The translations under genes and the position numbers were made by a program. Shown here one piece after another: positions 8,952-17,624 of a stretch of 64,000 bases of DNA (its first letter is position 1; each line of letters begins with the position of its first letter). The stretch spans positions 1,736,001-1,800,000 of the forward strand of contig NZ_CP133160.1 of assembly GCF_030913365.1 (NCBI RefSeq). The letters are read 5' to 3'. The DNA comes from Stenotrophomonas sp. 24(2023) (lineage in GTDB: Bacteria; Pseudomonadota; Gammaproteobacteria; Xanthomonadales; Xanthomonadaceae). The notes beneath the pieces are model-generated. The model did no database searches, had not been told where the DNA came from, and saw only the letters and a program-made list of their open reading frames with translations.

Positions 8952-11321
8952 ATGTCCCGAGTGCTGCCCCTTTCCCTCCTGCTGTCAGCGGTGCTGGCCG
9001 CACCGGCCGCGCATGCCGCGCCTACACCGATCACCATCGAACAGGCCATGGCCGACCCGGACTGGATCGGTCCGCCGGTGGAAAAGGCCTGGTGGTCGTG
9101 GAACAGCCAGCAGGTGGAATACCAGCTCAAGCGCACCGGCAGCCCGGTCCGCGACACCTTCCGCCAGCCGATCGCCGGTGGCACCGCCGCCCAGGTGGCC
9201 GACGACCAGCGCGGCACCCTGGACGTGGCCGACCCGGTCTATGACCGCACCCGCACCCGCATGGCCTTCGTGCGCAACGGCGACGTGTTCGTGCGCGACC
9301 TGCGCAGCGGTGCCCTGTCCCAGCTGACCCGCAGCAACGAGCGCGCGGCCGGCGTGGATTTTGCCGCCGATGGCGGCGTGATCTGGCGCATCGGCCAGGC
9401 CTGGTTCCATGCCGCGCCGAACGGTGCGGTGGCGCAGGTGGCGGTGCTGAAGGCCGAGAAGGACCCGGCCGCCAAGCCCAAGGACGACCTGCTGCGCGAC
9501 CAGCAGCTGCGTACCCTGGAAACCCTGCGCCGTGACCGCGACCAGCGCGAAGCGCTGAAGGACCAGGACCAGCGCTGGCGCCAGGCCGACCCGACCCGCG
9601 CACCGGGCCCGGTCTACCTGGGCGCCGATGTGGCCATCGTCAGCAGCGTGCTCAGCCCGGACCTGACCCACCTGATCGTGGTGACCAAGCCGAAGGATTT
9701 CGACGAGGGCCGTACCAGCAAGATGCCGCTGTACGTGACCGAATCGGGCTATGAGGAAACCGAGGACACCCGTACCCGCGTCGGCCGCAACGATCCCGAA
9801 CCGCACACCCTGTGGCGCGTGGACGCGCGCAGCGGCAAGGTCGAGAAGATCGCGCTGGACAGCCTGCCGGGCATCGGCACCGACCCGCTGGCCGAGCTGC
9901 GCCGCAAGGCCGGCAAGGACGCGCTCAAGGGCAACCGCCCGCTGGAAGTGATGAGCGACTTCATGGGCGGTGGCATCCGCTGGAGCGCCGATGGCCAGCA
10001 GGTGGCGATCATGCTGCGCGCCAACGACAACAAGGACCGCTGGATCATCAGCGTCGGTGCGGCCGACGGCCGTGTGCAGAACCGCCACCGGCTGACCGAC
10101 AACGCCTGGATCAACTGGGGCTTCAACGATTTCGGCTGGATGGCCGATGGCCGCACGCTGTGGCTGCTCTCCGAGGAATCGGGCTTCTCGCACCTGTACA
10201 CCCAGGCCGGCGGCAGCAAGCCGCAGGCGCTGACCAGCGGCAAGTGGGAAACCTCCGCGCCGGTGCTGTCGGCCGATGGCAAGGGCTTCTACTTCCTGTG
10301 CAACCAGCAGGCCCCGCATGACTACGAAGTCTGCGCGGTGGACGTGGCCAGCCGCCAGGTGCGCGAGCTGACCGACCTCAACGGCGTGGAGGATTTCTCG
10401 CTTTCGCCCAACGGCCAGCAGCTGCTGGTGCGCTATTCCGGCGCCTACCTGCCGCCGCAGCTGGCCGTGCTGCCGGCCGCCGGTGGCCAGGCCCGCGTGC
10501 TGACCGACACCCGCACCGCCGAATACAAGGCGCGCCAGTGGGTGCAGCCGAAGCTGGTGGCCGTGCCGTCCAAGCACGGTGCCGGCGTGGTCTGGGCCAA
10601 GTACTACGAACCCGAGCACAAGGAACCGGGGAAGAAGTACCCGATCGTGATGTTCGTGCACGGTGCCGGCTACCTGCAGAACGTGCACCAGCGCTATCCG
10701 GCCTACTTTCGCGAGCAGATGTTCCACAACCTGCTGGTGCAGAAGGGCTACATCGTGCTGGACATGGATTACCGCGGCAGCGAGGGCTACGGCCGCGACT
10801 GGCGCACGGCGATCTACCGCAACATGGGCCACCCGGAGCTGGAGGATTACCAGGACGGCCTGGACTGGCTGGTGCAGACCCAGCAGGGTGACCGTGACCA
10901 CGCCGGCATCTACGGCGGCTCCTACGGTGGTTTCATGACCTTCATGGCGCTGTTCCGTGCCCCGGGCACCTTCAAGGCCGGTGCCGCGCTGCGCCCGGTG
11001 CTGGACTGGCACAACTACAACCACGGGTACACCGCCAACATCCTCAACACCCCGGACATCGACCCGGAGGCGTACCGCACCTCGTCGCCCATCGAGTACG
11101 TGCAGAACCTGCAGGACAACCTGCTGATCGCCCACGGCATGATGGATGACAACGTGTTCTTCCAGGACTCGGTGCACCTGACCCAGCGCCTGATCGAGCT
11201 GCACAAGGACAACTGGTCCATCGCCCCGTACCCGCTGGAGCGCCATGGCTACGTGCGTGCCGATTCCTGGCTGGACCAGTACAAGCGCATCCTGAAGCTG
11301 TTCGAGACCACGCTGAAGTGA
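8952..11321 (+). CDS. Secreted S9-family prolyl oligopeptidase / dipeptidyl peptidase IV-like serine peptidase
   Basis: 789 residues. A signal peptide (MSRVLPLSLLLSAVLAAPAAHA) sets the start at 8952, although the frame is open much further upstream. A beta-propeller covers roughly residues 60-520 and an alpha/beta hydrolase domain the C-terminal about 250 residues. The catalytic triad is readable: Ser657 in GIYGGSYGGF, Asp732 in HGMMDDNVFF and His765 in LERHGYVR. Such periplasmic enzymes cleave dipeptides, often after proline, from peptide N-termini. The TGA stop shares a base with the Nudix ATG (TGATG), indicating coupling to that gene. Exact specificity is not readable from sequence. Confidence 0.92.
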   Translation: MSRVLPLSLLLSAVLAAPAAHAAPTPITIEQAMADPDWIGPPVEKAWWSWNSQQVEYQLKRTGSPVRDTFRQPIAGGTAAQVADDQRGTLDVADPVYDRTRTRMAFVRNGDVFVRDLRSGALSQLTRSNERAAGVDFAADGGVIWRIGQAWFHAAPNGAVAQVAVLKAEKDPAAKPKDDLLRDQQLRTLETLRRDRDQREALKDQDQRWRQADPTRAPGPVYLGADVAIVSSVLSPDLTHLIVVTKPKDFDEGRTSKMPLYVTESGYEETEDTRTRVGRNDPEPHTLWRVDARSGKVEKIALDSLPGIGTDPLAELRRKAGKDALKGNRPLEVMSDFMGGGIRWSADGQQVAIMLRANDNKDRWIISVGAADGRVQNRHRLTDNAWINWGFNDFGWMADGRTLWLLSEESGFSHLYTQAGGSKPQALTSGKWETSAPVLSADGKGFYFLCNQQAPHDYEVCAVDVASRQVRELTDLNGVEDFSLSPNGQQLLVRYSGAYLPPQLAVLPAAGGQARVLTDTRTAEYKARQWVQPKLVAVPSKHGAGVVWAKYYEPEHKEPGKKYPIVMFVHGAGYLQNVHQRYPAYFREQMFHNLLVQKGYIVLDMDYRGSEGYGRDWRTAIYRNMGHPELEDYQDGLDWLVQTQQGDRDHAGIYGGSYGGFMTFMALFRAPGTFKAGAALRPVLDWHNYNHGYTANILNTPDIDPEAYRTSSPIEYVQNLQDNLLIAHGMMDDNVFFQDSVHLTQRLIELHKDNWSIAPYPLERHGYVRADSWLDQYKRILKLFETTLK

Positions 11322-11740
11322 TGCCGGCCGGCGCCGCCACGATCCGCATCGTGGCGGCCGTCGTCGAGGACGGCCAGGGCCGCGTGCTGGTGGTCCGCAA
11401 GCACGGGGCCACCTGCTTCATCCAGCCCGGCGGCAAACCCGATCCAGGCGAAGCACCGCTGCAGGCGCTGGCCCGCGAACTGCACGAAGAACTGGGCGTG
11501 CGCCTGCTGACGGCATCGGCACGCCCGCTGGGCACGTTCGAGGACTGGGCGGTGAACGAGCCCGGCCAGCGCGTCAGCGCCCAGGTGTGGCAGGTGCGGG
11601 TGGACGGCGAACCCTGCGCCCGCGCGGAGATCGCCGAACTGGCCTGGGTACCGCTGCTGCCGCCCCATGGCCGGCCGCTGGCGCCGCTGAGCGAACACCA
11701 CATCCTGCCTGCGGCGCGGACCCTGTCCGGCGGCGCGTGA
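11321..11740 (+). CDS. Nudix hydrolase
   Basis: 139 residues with a perfect Nudix box, GX5EX7REUXEEXGU, read as GKPDPGE followed by seven residues and RELHEELGV at about residues 38-60. The box binds Mg2+ and the enzyme hydrolyses a nucleoside diphosphate linked to another moiety; the substrate cannot be told. The ATG (11321-11323) overlaps the stop of the peptidase gene by one base. A GTG directly before it (11318) is a possible alternative start. Most probably co-translated with the peptidase upstream, with no obvious biochemical link. Confidence 0.88.
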   Translation: MPAGAATIRIVAAVVEDGQGRVLVVRKHGATCFIQPGGKPDPGEAPLQALARELHEELGVRLLTASARPLGTFEDWAVNEPGQRVSAQVWQVRVDGEPCARAEIAELAWVPLLPPHGRPLAPLSEHHILPAARTLSGGA

Positions 11741-11807
11741 GCCGCCAGCGCTTGGCACTCCCGCCCGCACCGCCTATCCTGCGCCCCGGCTTCCCCGAGG
11801 ACAGCGG

Positions 11808-12353
11808 ATGTCTGCGCCCCCCCATCCTGCTGGTATCGCCCACAACCTGGTGCGCCCACTGGCCCTGGCCGCGACCCTGGTCGGTGCCGCGCTGACGCTG
11901 TGCAGCCTCGCTGCAGCCCTGATGGCATGGGGGTTCCAGGGCGGCGACAGATGGCAGGAGCTGGTCACGCTGGGGCAGGCCGGGAACTGGCCCGGCAGTG
12001 CGATGTGGCCACTGTCACACCTGTTCCCGTTGAGCCTGTGGACAGTGCTGCTGTGCCTGCTGTCCACGCTGTCCAGCTGGGGGATGTACCGCTGGCGGCG
12101 CTGGGGCCTGTGGAGCTTCGTGGTCCTGCTGGTACTGGGCATCGTGTTCAACTTCGCCGCAGCTTGGTGGGTCGATGACCTGCTGGCCCGCTTCGGCGCC
12201 CTGCTGGATGACCCGCGGCAGGCCGGCCAGCTACAGGTGCAGCGCGTGGTGGCCGGCCTGGCCCTGTATGGCGGCGCCGTGCTGATGCTGTTGCTGCAGG
12301 GCTGGCTGGCCTGGCGCCTGCTGCGGCCGGATGTGCGCCGCCTGTTCCATTGA
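11808..12353 (+). CDS. Four-helix membrane protein of unknown function
   Basis: 181 residues with four hydrophobic segments, at about residues 17-42 (LALAATLVGAALTLCSLAAA), 70-90, 97-120 (GLWSFVVLLVLGIVFNFAAA) and 148-170. Between helices one and two lies a Trp- and Gly-containing periplasmic loop. I do not recognise a family. It sits 67 bases after the Nudix gene and 69 bases before hemF on the same strand, so it could belong to either transcript. Codon use matches its neighbours. Confidence 0.7.
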   Translation: MSAPPHPAGIAHNLVRPLALAATLVGAALTLCSLAAALMAWGFQGGDRWQELVTLGQAGNWPGSAMWPLSHLFPLSLWTVLLCLLSTLSSWGMYRWRRWGLWSFVVLLVLGIVFNFAAAWWVDDLLARFGALLDDPRQAGQLQVQRVVAGLALYGGAVLMLLLQGWLAWRLLRPDVRRLFH

Positions 12354-12422
12354 TCGCCGCTGCGCGGGCGTACCTGTTCCCCCACTGCAGGGGCATGCAG
12401 GCCCTGCGGTAAAGTAGGCGCC

Positions 12423-13319
12423 ATGAACGATTTCGAGCGCGTACGTAGCTACCTCACCGGCCTGCAGGATCGCATCTGCGCGTCCATCGAATCTCTCGAT
12501 GGCCAGGCCCGCTTCCGCGAAGATCTGTGGCAGCGGGCCGAGGGGGGCGGCGGGCGTACCCGCGTGCTGCGCGACGGCGCGGTGTTCGAGCAGGCCGGCA
12601 TCGGCTTCTCCGATGTGTCCGGCAGCCGCCTGCCGCCGTCGGCCTCGGCCAACCGGCCTGAGCTGGCCGGCGCCTCCTGGCGCGCCACCGGCGTTTCGCT
12701 GGTGTTCCATCCGCTCAGCCCCTACGTGCCGACCACCCACGCCAACGTGCGCTTCTTCCAGGCCCAGCGCGATGGCGAGGTGGTGGCCAGCTGGTTCGGC
12801 GGCGGTTTCGACCTGACCCCCTTCTACCCGCAGGACGAGGACGTGCGGCACTGGCACCAGGTCGCGCACGACCTGTGCGCGCCGTTCGGGCCCGAGCGCT
12901 ACCCGGCACACAAGCGCTGGTGCGATGAATACTTCTTCCTGCGCCACCGCAATGAAACGCGCGGCGTGGGCGGCCTGTTCTTCGACGACCTGCACGGTGA
13001 TTTCGAACGCGATTTCGACTACCTGCGCGCGGTGGGCGACGGCTTCCTGCAGGCGTACCTGCCGATCGTGGCGCGCCGCAAGGACACGCCCTACGGCGAG
13101 CGCGAGCGCGAGTTCCAGCTGTACCGCCGGGGCCGCTATGTGGAGTTCAACCTGGTCTATGACCGCGGCACGCTGTTCGGCCTGCAGAGCGGCGGCCGCA
13201 GCGAGAGCATCCTGATGAGCCTGCCGCCGCGCGTACGCTGGGAGTACGGCTTCACCCCGGACGCCGGCAGTGCCGAGGCGCGACTGGCCGATTACCTGGT
13301 GCCGCGCGACTGGGTGTAG
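12423..13319 (+). CDS. hemF: Oxygen-dependent coproporphyrinogen III oxidase
   Basis: 298 residues, the usual length of HemF. It oxidatively decarboxylates two propionates of coproporphyrinogen III to give protoporphyrinogen IX in aerobic haem synthesis; it is a cytoplasmic dimer. Diagnostic stretches are [49 protein letters not shown] and [19 protein letters not shown], all typical and uninterrupted. The TAG stop is part of GTAG followed by a CCCCCGCGCGGGGG palindrome (13316-13334), another case of a REP-like head supplying a stop codon. Haem made here would also serve the bd oxidase encoded upstream, though no shared regulation is visible. Confidence 0.97.
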   Translation: MNDFERVRSYLTGLQDRICASIESLDGQARFREDLWQRAEGGGGRTRVLRDGAVFEQAGIGFSDVSGSRLPPSASANRPELAGASWRATGVSLVFHPLSPYVPTTHANVRFFQAQRDGEVVASWFGGGFDLTPFYPQDEDVRHWHQVAHDLCAPFGPERYPAHKRWCDEYFFLRHRNETRGVGGLFFDDLHGDFERDFDYLRAVGDGFLQAYLPIVARRKDTPYGEREREFQLYRRGRYVEFNLVYDRGTLFGLQSGGRSESILMSLPPRVRWEYGFTPDAGSAEARLADYLVPRDWV

Positions 13320-13334
13320 CCCCCGCGCGGGGGC
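13316..13334. repeat. GTAG-headed hairpin at the hemF stop codon
   Basis: GTAG directly followed by the self-complementary CCCCCGCGCGGGGG. The TAG is the hemF stop. It lies between convergent hemF and the DUF421 gene and could act as a 3'-end hairpin for hemF. There is no T-tract, so intrinsic termination is uncertain. Confidence 0.5.
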
Positions 13335-13358
13335 GGTACCGTGCCGTCTGGCGGCGCG

Positions 13359-13832
13359 CTACCGCTTGGTAATGATGGTGATGTGGCCGTTGGTTTCCAG
13401 CAGCGCCAGCTGGACGTCCTCCACGCCCCGGCAATCCTGCTGCCGCAGCGCCGCCTCGACATCGGCGCGGGTGACCTGCTCGCGCCGCAGCACGGCCTCC
13501 AGCAGGCGCCCATCGCGGGCGATCACCACCGGCTCGCCTTCGATCAGCCGTTCCATGCGGTTGCTGCGCGTGGTCAGCCAGCCCACGCCATAGTTGAGCA
13601 GGATGAGGGTGGCCGCCAACAGCAGGCCGCCCCCCAGCGACGTGTCCTGGCCCAGCAGCGCGTTCTGCACCGCATTGCCCAGCAGCACGATCAGCAGCAC
13701 GTCGAACGGCGTGATCTGCCCCAGCGGGCGCTTGCCGCTCAGCCGCACCATGCCCAGCACCACCACGTACACCACCACCGCGCGCAGGATGAATTCCCAC
13801 CACGGCATCGCCAGCGTGAACAGATCGGACAT
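13359..13832 (-). CDS. DUF421 (YetF-type) membrane protein
   Basis: 157 residues. Three membrane helices occupy about residues 1-85 (MPWWEFILRAVVVYVVVLGM, ITPFDVLLIVLLGNAVQNAL and LLLAATLILLNYGVGWLT), followed by the cytoplasmic DUF421 domain with GEPVVIARDGRLLEAVLRRE and a C-terminal strand NGHITIITKR. The conserved phrase RLSGKRPLGQITPFDVLL is diagnostic of the family. Start chosen at 13832 (MSDLFTLAMPWW), since the open frame before it is low-complexity and not family-like. Biochemical role of the family is unclear; related YetF proteins act in Bacillus spore or membrane contexts. Confidence 0.85.
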   Translation of the reverse strand: MSDLFTLAMPWWEFILRAVVVYVVVLGMVRLSGKRPLGQITPFDVLLIVLLGNAVQNALLGQDTSLGGGLLLAATLILLNYGVGWLTTRSNRMERLIEGEPVVIARDGRLLEAVLRREQVTRADVEAALRQQDCRGVEDVQLALLETNGHITIITKR

Positions 13833-14187
13833 GAACGCGGGTCCCGGGGAGTCGCAGGCAGCCTCGCGCACGACCCCGGCAAGCGCAAGCCCTCCAGGGG
13901 GGCTGCTTTCCACGGCCGCAAATAAAAAGCCCCGCTGACCAGGGGGAGGTCAACGGGGCCGGGGAACGGGCGCTTGGGGAGGAGCCCCCGTTCCGAGATC
14001 TGCTCCAGGGGATGGGAGAGATCCACGACAGGCATTGCGCCTGTCGAGGGTTATGGAAGCACTTTCAACATTGATAGTTCGTGAAGGAAGCCAATTTATA
14101 CAAACGTTCTGAGGGCGATATTCATGCTTTAGTCAGAATGTAAAGCCATCTGAACAAATTCACGTCGTTTTTGGCTTTAAACGAGAA
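13833..14187. other. Intergenic region between polA and the DUF421 gene
   Basis: 355 bases without a protein gene. It is noticeably less GC-rich than its surroundings at 14050-14187, where the sequence is AT-rich and probably carries a promoter for the minus-strand small RNA at 13921-14050. It also contains the 3' untranslated end of polA. The remaining 13833-13920 is the upstream region of the DUF421 gene, with no further structure that I can support. Confidence 0.8.
13921..14050 (-). ncRNA. sX13: sX13-like small regulatory RNA downstream of polA
   Basis: Read on the minus strand, the segment folds into four consecutive hairpins. Hairpin 1 is CGACAGGC/GCCTGTCG at 14046-14026. Hairpin 2 (14023-13997) has loop CATCCCCT. 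Hairpin 3 has stem GGAACGGG/CCCGTTCC at 13994-13963 and a loop with CTCCTCCCC. The terminator has stem GCCCCGTTGACC/GGTCAGCGGGGC at 13959-13929 and loop TCCCCCT, followed by TTTTTATT. Repeated C-rich loops, length near 115-130 nt and the position after polA match what I recall of the Hfq-independent sX13 RNA of Xanthomonas, which pairs through C-rich loops with G-rich motifs in target mRNAs. The exact 5' end is inferred from the first hairpin. Confidence 0.82.
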
Positions 14188-16965
14188 TCAATGCGCTTCA
14201 TCCCAGTTGCTGCCGGTGCCGGTATCCACCACCAACGGCACCCGCAACTGCGCGGCCTGTGACATCAATCGAACGACGTTTTCCCGCAGCTCGTCGATAA
14301 ACCCGGTTTCACTTTCAAAAACGAGTTCATCGTGCACCTGCAGGATCATCCGCGCCGGTGCCTTGCGCTCGGCCAGCCACTGGTCGACCTCGACCATCGC
14401 CCGCTTGATGATGTCCGCGGCGGTGCCCTGCATCGGTGCGTTGATGGCGGCGCGCTCGGCGCCGGCGCGCAGGCCCTGGTTGCGGGCGTTGATGTCGTTC
14501 AGGTAGAGGCGGCGGCCGAACAGGGTCTGCACGTAGCCCAGTTCACGGGCCTGCTGGCGCATGCGCTCCATGAAGTCACGCACGGCCGGGTAGCGGCTGA
14601 AGTACAGCGCCACGTAATCCTGCGCCTGGCCGCGGTCGATGCCCAGGTTGCGGGCCAGGCCGAAGGCACTCATGCCGTACATCAGGCCGAAGTTGATGGC
14701 CTTGGCGGCGCGGCGCTCGTTCGGGGTGACCTCCTCCAGCGTGCGGCCGAACACTTCCGCCGCGGTGGCGCGGTGCACATCGGCGCCCTGCTCGAAGGCA
14801 CGCACCAGGCCCGGGTCTTCGGACAGGTGCGCCATGATCCGCAGTTCGATCTGCGAATAGTCCGCCGCCAGCAGCTGGCAGCCGGCCGGCGCGACGAACG
14901 CGCGGCGGATGCGGCGGCCATCGTCGGTGCGGATCGGGATGTTCTGCAGGTTGGGGTCGGAGGAGGACAGGCGGCCGGTGGCGGCACCGGACTGGTGGTA
15001 GCTGGTATGCACCCGGCCGGTATCGGGATTGACCATCTCCGGCAGCTTGTCGGTATAGGTGCTGCGCAGCTTGGCCAGGCCGCGGTACTCCAGGATCACC
15101 CGCGGCAGCTCGTGCTGGTCGGCGATGGCTTCCAGCGCTTCTTCATTGGTGCTGGGCTGGCCCTTGGGGGTCTTCACCACCGCCGGCAGCTGCAGTTCAT
15201 CGAACAGCACCGCCTGCAGCTGCTTGGGCGAATCCAGGTTGAAGCTGCGCCCGGCCAGTTCGGTGGCCTTCTGCTGGGCGGCCAGCATCCGCGAGGACAG
15301 GTCCTGGCTCTGCCGGCGCAGCTCATCGGTGTCGATCTGCACGCCGTTGGCCTCGATGCGCTCCAGCACCGGCACCAGCGGCATCTCGATGCCCCGGTAG
15401 ACCTGGGCCAGGCCCGGTTCGGCCAGCAGCTGCGGCTGCAGCACGTGGTGCAGGCGCAGCGTCACGTCGGCATCCTCGGCAGCGTAGCGGCTGGCCTCGT
15501 CGATGCCCACCTGCGAGAACGGAATCTGCTTGGCGCCCTTGCCGGCCACATCCTCGAACTTGAGGGTGTTGTAGCCCAGGTAGCGCAGGGCCAGCGAATC
15601 CATGTCGTGGCGGGTGGCGGTGGAGTTGAGCACGAAGCTCTCCAGCATGGTGTCGTCGTGGTAGCCACGCACCTCCACCCCATGCCGGCGCAGCACATGC
15701 AGGTCGTACTTGCCGTGCTGGCCGAGCTTCTTCTTCGCCGGGTCCTGCAGCACCGGGCGCAGCGCATCGAGCACCGTGTCCAGCGCCAGCTGCGCCGGCG
15801 CGCCGGGATAGTCATGGCCCACCGGGATGTAGGCGGCCTTGCCCGGCTCCACCGCCAGGCTGATGCCCACCAGGCGCGCGCGCATGGCATCGAGCGCGTC
15901 GGTTTCGGTATCGAAGCTGACCAGATCGGCCTGCTGCACGCGCTCGACCCAGGCCTGCAGCTGCGCGACGGTGAGCACGGTTTCGTACTCACCGGCGGCT
16001 GACAGTGCCGGATCGACCGCGCCGGCAGGCGGTGCCTCGGCGCTGCCCCGGGCAAAACCGGCCGCCGTACCACGCAGGCTGGGCGTTGCGGCATCGCTGG
16101 CCACGGTCGGCGCCGCCAGCGGCGCCCCCAGCTCCTTCAGGGCCTGGGTGAAGCCATAGCGGGTGTACAGCTCGGTCAGCACCGGCACGTCCGGGTCACG
16201 CAGGGCCAGCGTGGTCGGGCCGGCCTCCAGTTCCACATCCGTGCGGATGGTCACCAGGTCCTTGTTCAGGGGCAGGCGGTCCAGGGCCGCGCGCAGGTTC
16301 TCGCCGATCTTGCCCTTCATCGCCGGCGCGGCAGCCATCACCCCGTCCAGGTTCTGGTACTCGGCCAGCCACTTGGCTGCGGTCTTGGGCCCGCATTTCT
16401 CCACGCCGGGCACGTTGTCCACGGTATCGCCCATCAGCGCCAGCAGGTCGATGATCTGGTCGGCACGCACGCCGAACTTGTCCATCACCGCCGCGTCCGA
16501 ATCCATGCGGCTGCCGGTCATGGTGTTGACCAGCTCGATGCCCGGGCGCACCAGCTGGGCGAAGTCCTTGTCACCGGTGGAAATGGTGACGTTCAGGTCC
16601 TGCGCCACGCCCTGCAGGGCCAGCGTGCCGATCACATCGTCGGCCTCCACCCCGGGCACGCGCAGGATGCTGATGCCCAATGCCTCGACGATGCGGCACA
16701 TCGGCTCGACCTGGCTGCGCAGGTCGTCGGGCATCGGCGGGCGGTTGGCCTTGTACTGGTCGTACAGGTCGTCGCGGAAGGTCTTGCCGGGCGCGTCGAC
16801 CACGAACGCCACGTAGGCCGGGCGCTCCTTCAGCGTGGCGCGCAGCATGTTGACCACGCCGAACAGCGCGCCGGTGGGTTCACCCTGTGCGTTGGACAGG
16901 GGCGGCAGCGCGTGGAACGCGCGGTACAGGTAACTGGACCCGTCGATCAGGACTAATCTGCTCAT
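14188..16965 (-). CDS. polA: DNA polymerase I
   Basis: 925 residues, full length. The 5'-3' exonuclease domain (about 1-290) opens MSRLVLIDGSSYLYRAFHAL and includes ANRPPMPDDLRSQ and VEADDVIGTLA. The 3'-5' proofreading domain (about 330-520) keeps Exo I VSFDTETDAL and Exo III YAAEDADVTLRLH. Exo II reads GQHGKYDLHVL, with His where E. coli has Asn but the metal-binding Asp intact. The polymerase domain shows motif A LAADYSQIELRIMAHLS, motif B RRAAKAINFGLMYGMS and motif C ILQVHDELVFE. It fills gaps and removes Okazaki primers. Divergent from the lipoprotein gene at 17066, with the sX13-like RNA downstream on the same strand. Confidence 0.98.
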   Translation of the reverse strand: MSRLVLIDGSSYLYRAFHALPPLSNAQGEPTGALFGVVNMLRATLKERPAYVAFVVDAPGKTFRDDLYDQYKANRPPMPDDLRSQVEPMCRIVEALGISILRVPGVEADDVIGTLALQGVAQDLNVTISTGDKDFAQLVRPGIELVNTMTGSRMDSDAAVMDKFGVRADQIIDLLALMGDTVDNVPGVEKCGPKTAAKWLAEYQNLDGVMAAAPAMKGKIGENLRAALDRLPLNKDLVTIRTDVELEAGPTTLALRDPDVPVLTELYTRYGFTQALKELGAPLAAPTVASDAATPSLRGTAAGFARGSAEAPPAGAVDPALSAAGEYETVLTVAQLQAWVERVQQADLVSFDTETDALDAMRARLVGISLAVEPGKAAYIPVGHDYPGAPAQLALDTVLDALRPVLQDPAKKKLGQHGKYDLHVLRRHGVEVRGYHDDTMLESFVLNSTATRHDMDSLALRYLGYNTLKFEDVAGKGAKQIPFSQVGIDEASRYAAEDADVTLRLHHVLQPQLLAEPGLAQVYRGIEMPLVPVLERIEANGVQIDTDELRRQSQDLSSRMLAAQQKATELAGRSFNLDSPKQLQAVLFDELQLPAVVKTPKGQPSTNEEALEAIADQHELPRVILEYRGLAKLRSTYTDKLPEMVNPDTGRVHTSYHQSGAATGRLSSSDPNLQNIPIRTDDGRRIRRAFVAPAGCQLLAADYSQIELRIMAHLSEDPGLVRAFEQGADVHRATAAEVFGRTLEEVTPNERRAAKAINFGLMYGMSAFGLARNLGIDRGQAQDYVALYFSRYPAVRDFMERMRQQARELGYVQTLFGRRLYLNDINARNQGLRAGAERAAINAPMQGTAADIIKRAMVEVDQWLAERKAPARMILQVHDELVFESETGFIDELRENVVRLMSQAAQLRVPLVVDTGTGSNWDEAH

Positions 16966-17065
16966 GCCGCGATTCTACGCGCCCGCCCCTGCACCGCGGC
17001 GACACGGCGCCCACAGCGGCATGGGGCATAATCAGGGCCTCCCTCTGCTTCGGACACTGCGGCCC

Positions 17066-17350
17066 ATGAAGACCCTGATGCTGGCCTCGCTGCTCCTCCT
17101 CGCAGGCTGCGCCACGACCGGTGGTGCCGGTGCGCCCCCCATGGACGTGACCGGGGCCGAGGTGGCCACGCGCACCCTGGACAACGGCGATACGCTGGCG
17201 GAATACCGTATCGGCGGCCAGCTGCGCATGGTCAAGGTGACGCCGCTGCGCGGCCCGGCCTATTACATGTACGACAAGAACGGCGATGGCCACATGGACA
17301 GCAGCAAGGACGGCGTCTCGCCGGTCTACTGGAAGCTGTACAGCTGGTGA
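17066..17350 (+). CDS. DUF2782-type lipoprotein
   Basis: 94 residues. Lipoprotein signal MKTLMLASLLLLAGCATTGG with the lipobox LLAGC gives the start at 17066. The body contains LDNGDTLAEYRIGGQLRMVK and VTPLRGPAYYMYDKNGDGHM, the DUF2782 pattern. The acidic DKNGDGHMD loop resembles a single calcium-binding EF-hand loop, a resemblance I note without claiming binding. DUF2782 genes next to polA are common in gammaproteobacteria. Expressed divergently from polA across a 100-base gap. Confidence 0.83.
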   Translation: MKTLMLASLLLLAGCATTGGAGAPPMDVTGAEVATRTLDNGDTLAEYRIGGQLRMVKVTPLRGPAYYMYDKNGDGHMDSSKDGVSPVYWKLYSW

Positions 17351-17407
17351 GGTGCAGCGTGGGGGCCGGCAGGCGCTGACCCTGGCGTGGGCGAACGGTG
17401 ACGCCCC

Positions 17408-17538
17408 ATCCACGCATGGCGTGGATCTACCGGTGAACCCCGCTGCGGGCAAACGGTGACGGGCCATCCACGCATGGCGTGGATCTACAACCGCCTCACG
17501 GCCGATCCACGTTCGGTAGATCCACGCCATGCGTGGAT
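17408..17538. repeat. Cluster of three SMAG REP elements
   Basis: Two direct copies of ATCCACGCATGGCGTGG followed by ATCTAC (17408-17430 and 17466-17488), and one inverted copy, GTAG-first, at 17516-17538. Copies two and three form an inverted pair. The repeats fill most of the 274-base gap between convergent lipoprotein and universal-stress genes. No coding potential seen. Confidence 0.85.
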
Positions 17539-17556
17539 GAACCATCACGGTGCCCG

Positions 17557-17595
17557 CAAAAGATGACGCCGGCACGCATCCTGCGCACCGGCGTC
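17557..17595 (-). terminator. Intrinsic terminator of the universal stress gene
   Basis: On the minus strand GACGCCGG and CCGGCGTC pair across a 15-base loop (17595-17565) and are followed by ATCTTTTG. It lies 30 bases after the stop of the universal stress gene. Confidence 0.7.
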
Positions 17596-17624
17596 GGGTC
17601 CCCTCCCCGGGAACGCGGTGAATC

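Noticed and set aside
8985..11246. Long open frame antisense to the S9 peptidase (about 750 codons)
   Set aside because: Its protein is Ala/Val/His-rich without any family motif, and the sense strand encodes a complete peptidase with an intact triad. Long antisense frames are common in such GC-rich sequence.
14188..16965. PolA with an inactive proofreading site because Exo II has His instead of Asn
   Set aside because: The metal-binding acidic residues of Exo I, II and III and the Exo III Tyr are all present, so activity is expected.
17259..17290. EF-hand calcium-binding domain in the DUF2782 lipoprotein
   Set aside because: A single DKNGDGHMD loop without paired helices; this loop is part of the DUF2782 pattern and calcium binding cannot be claimed.
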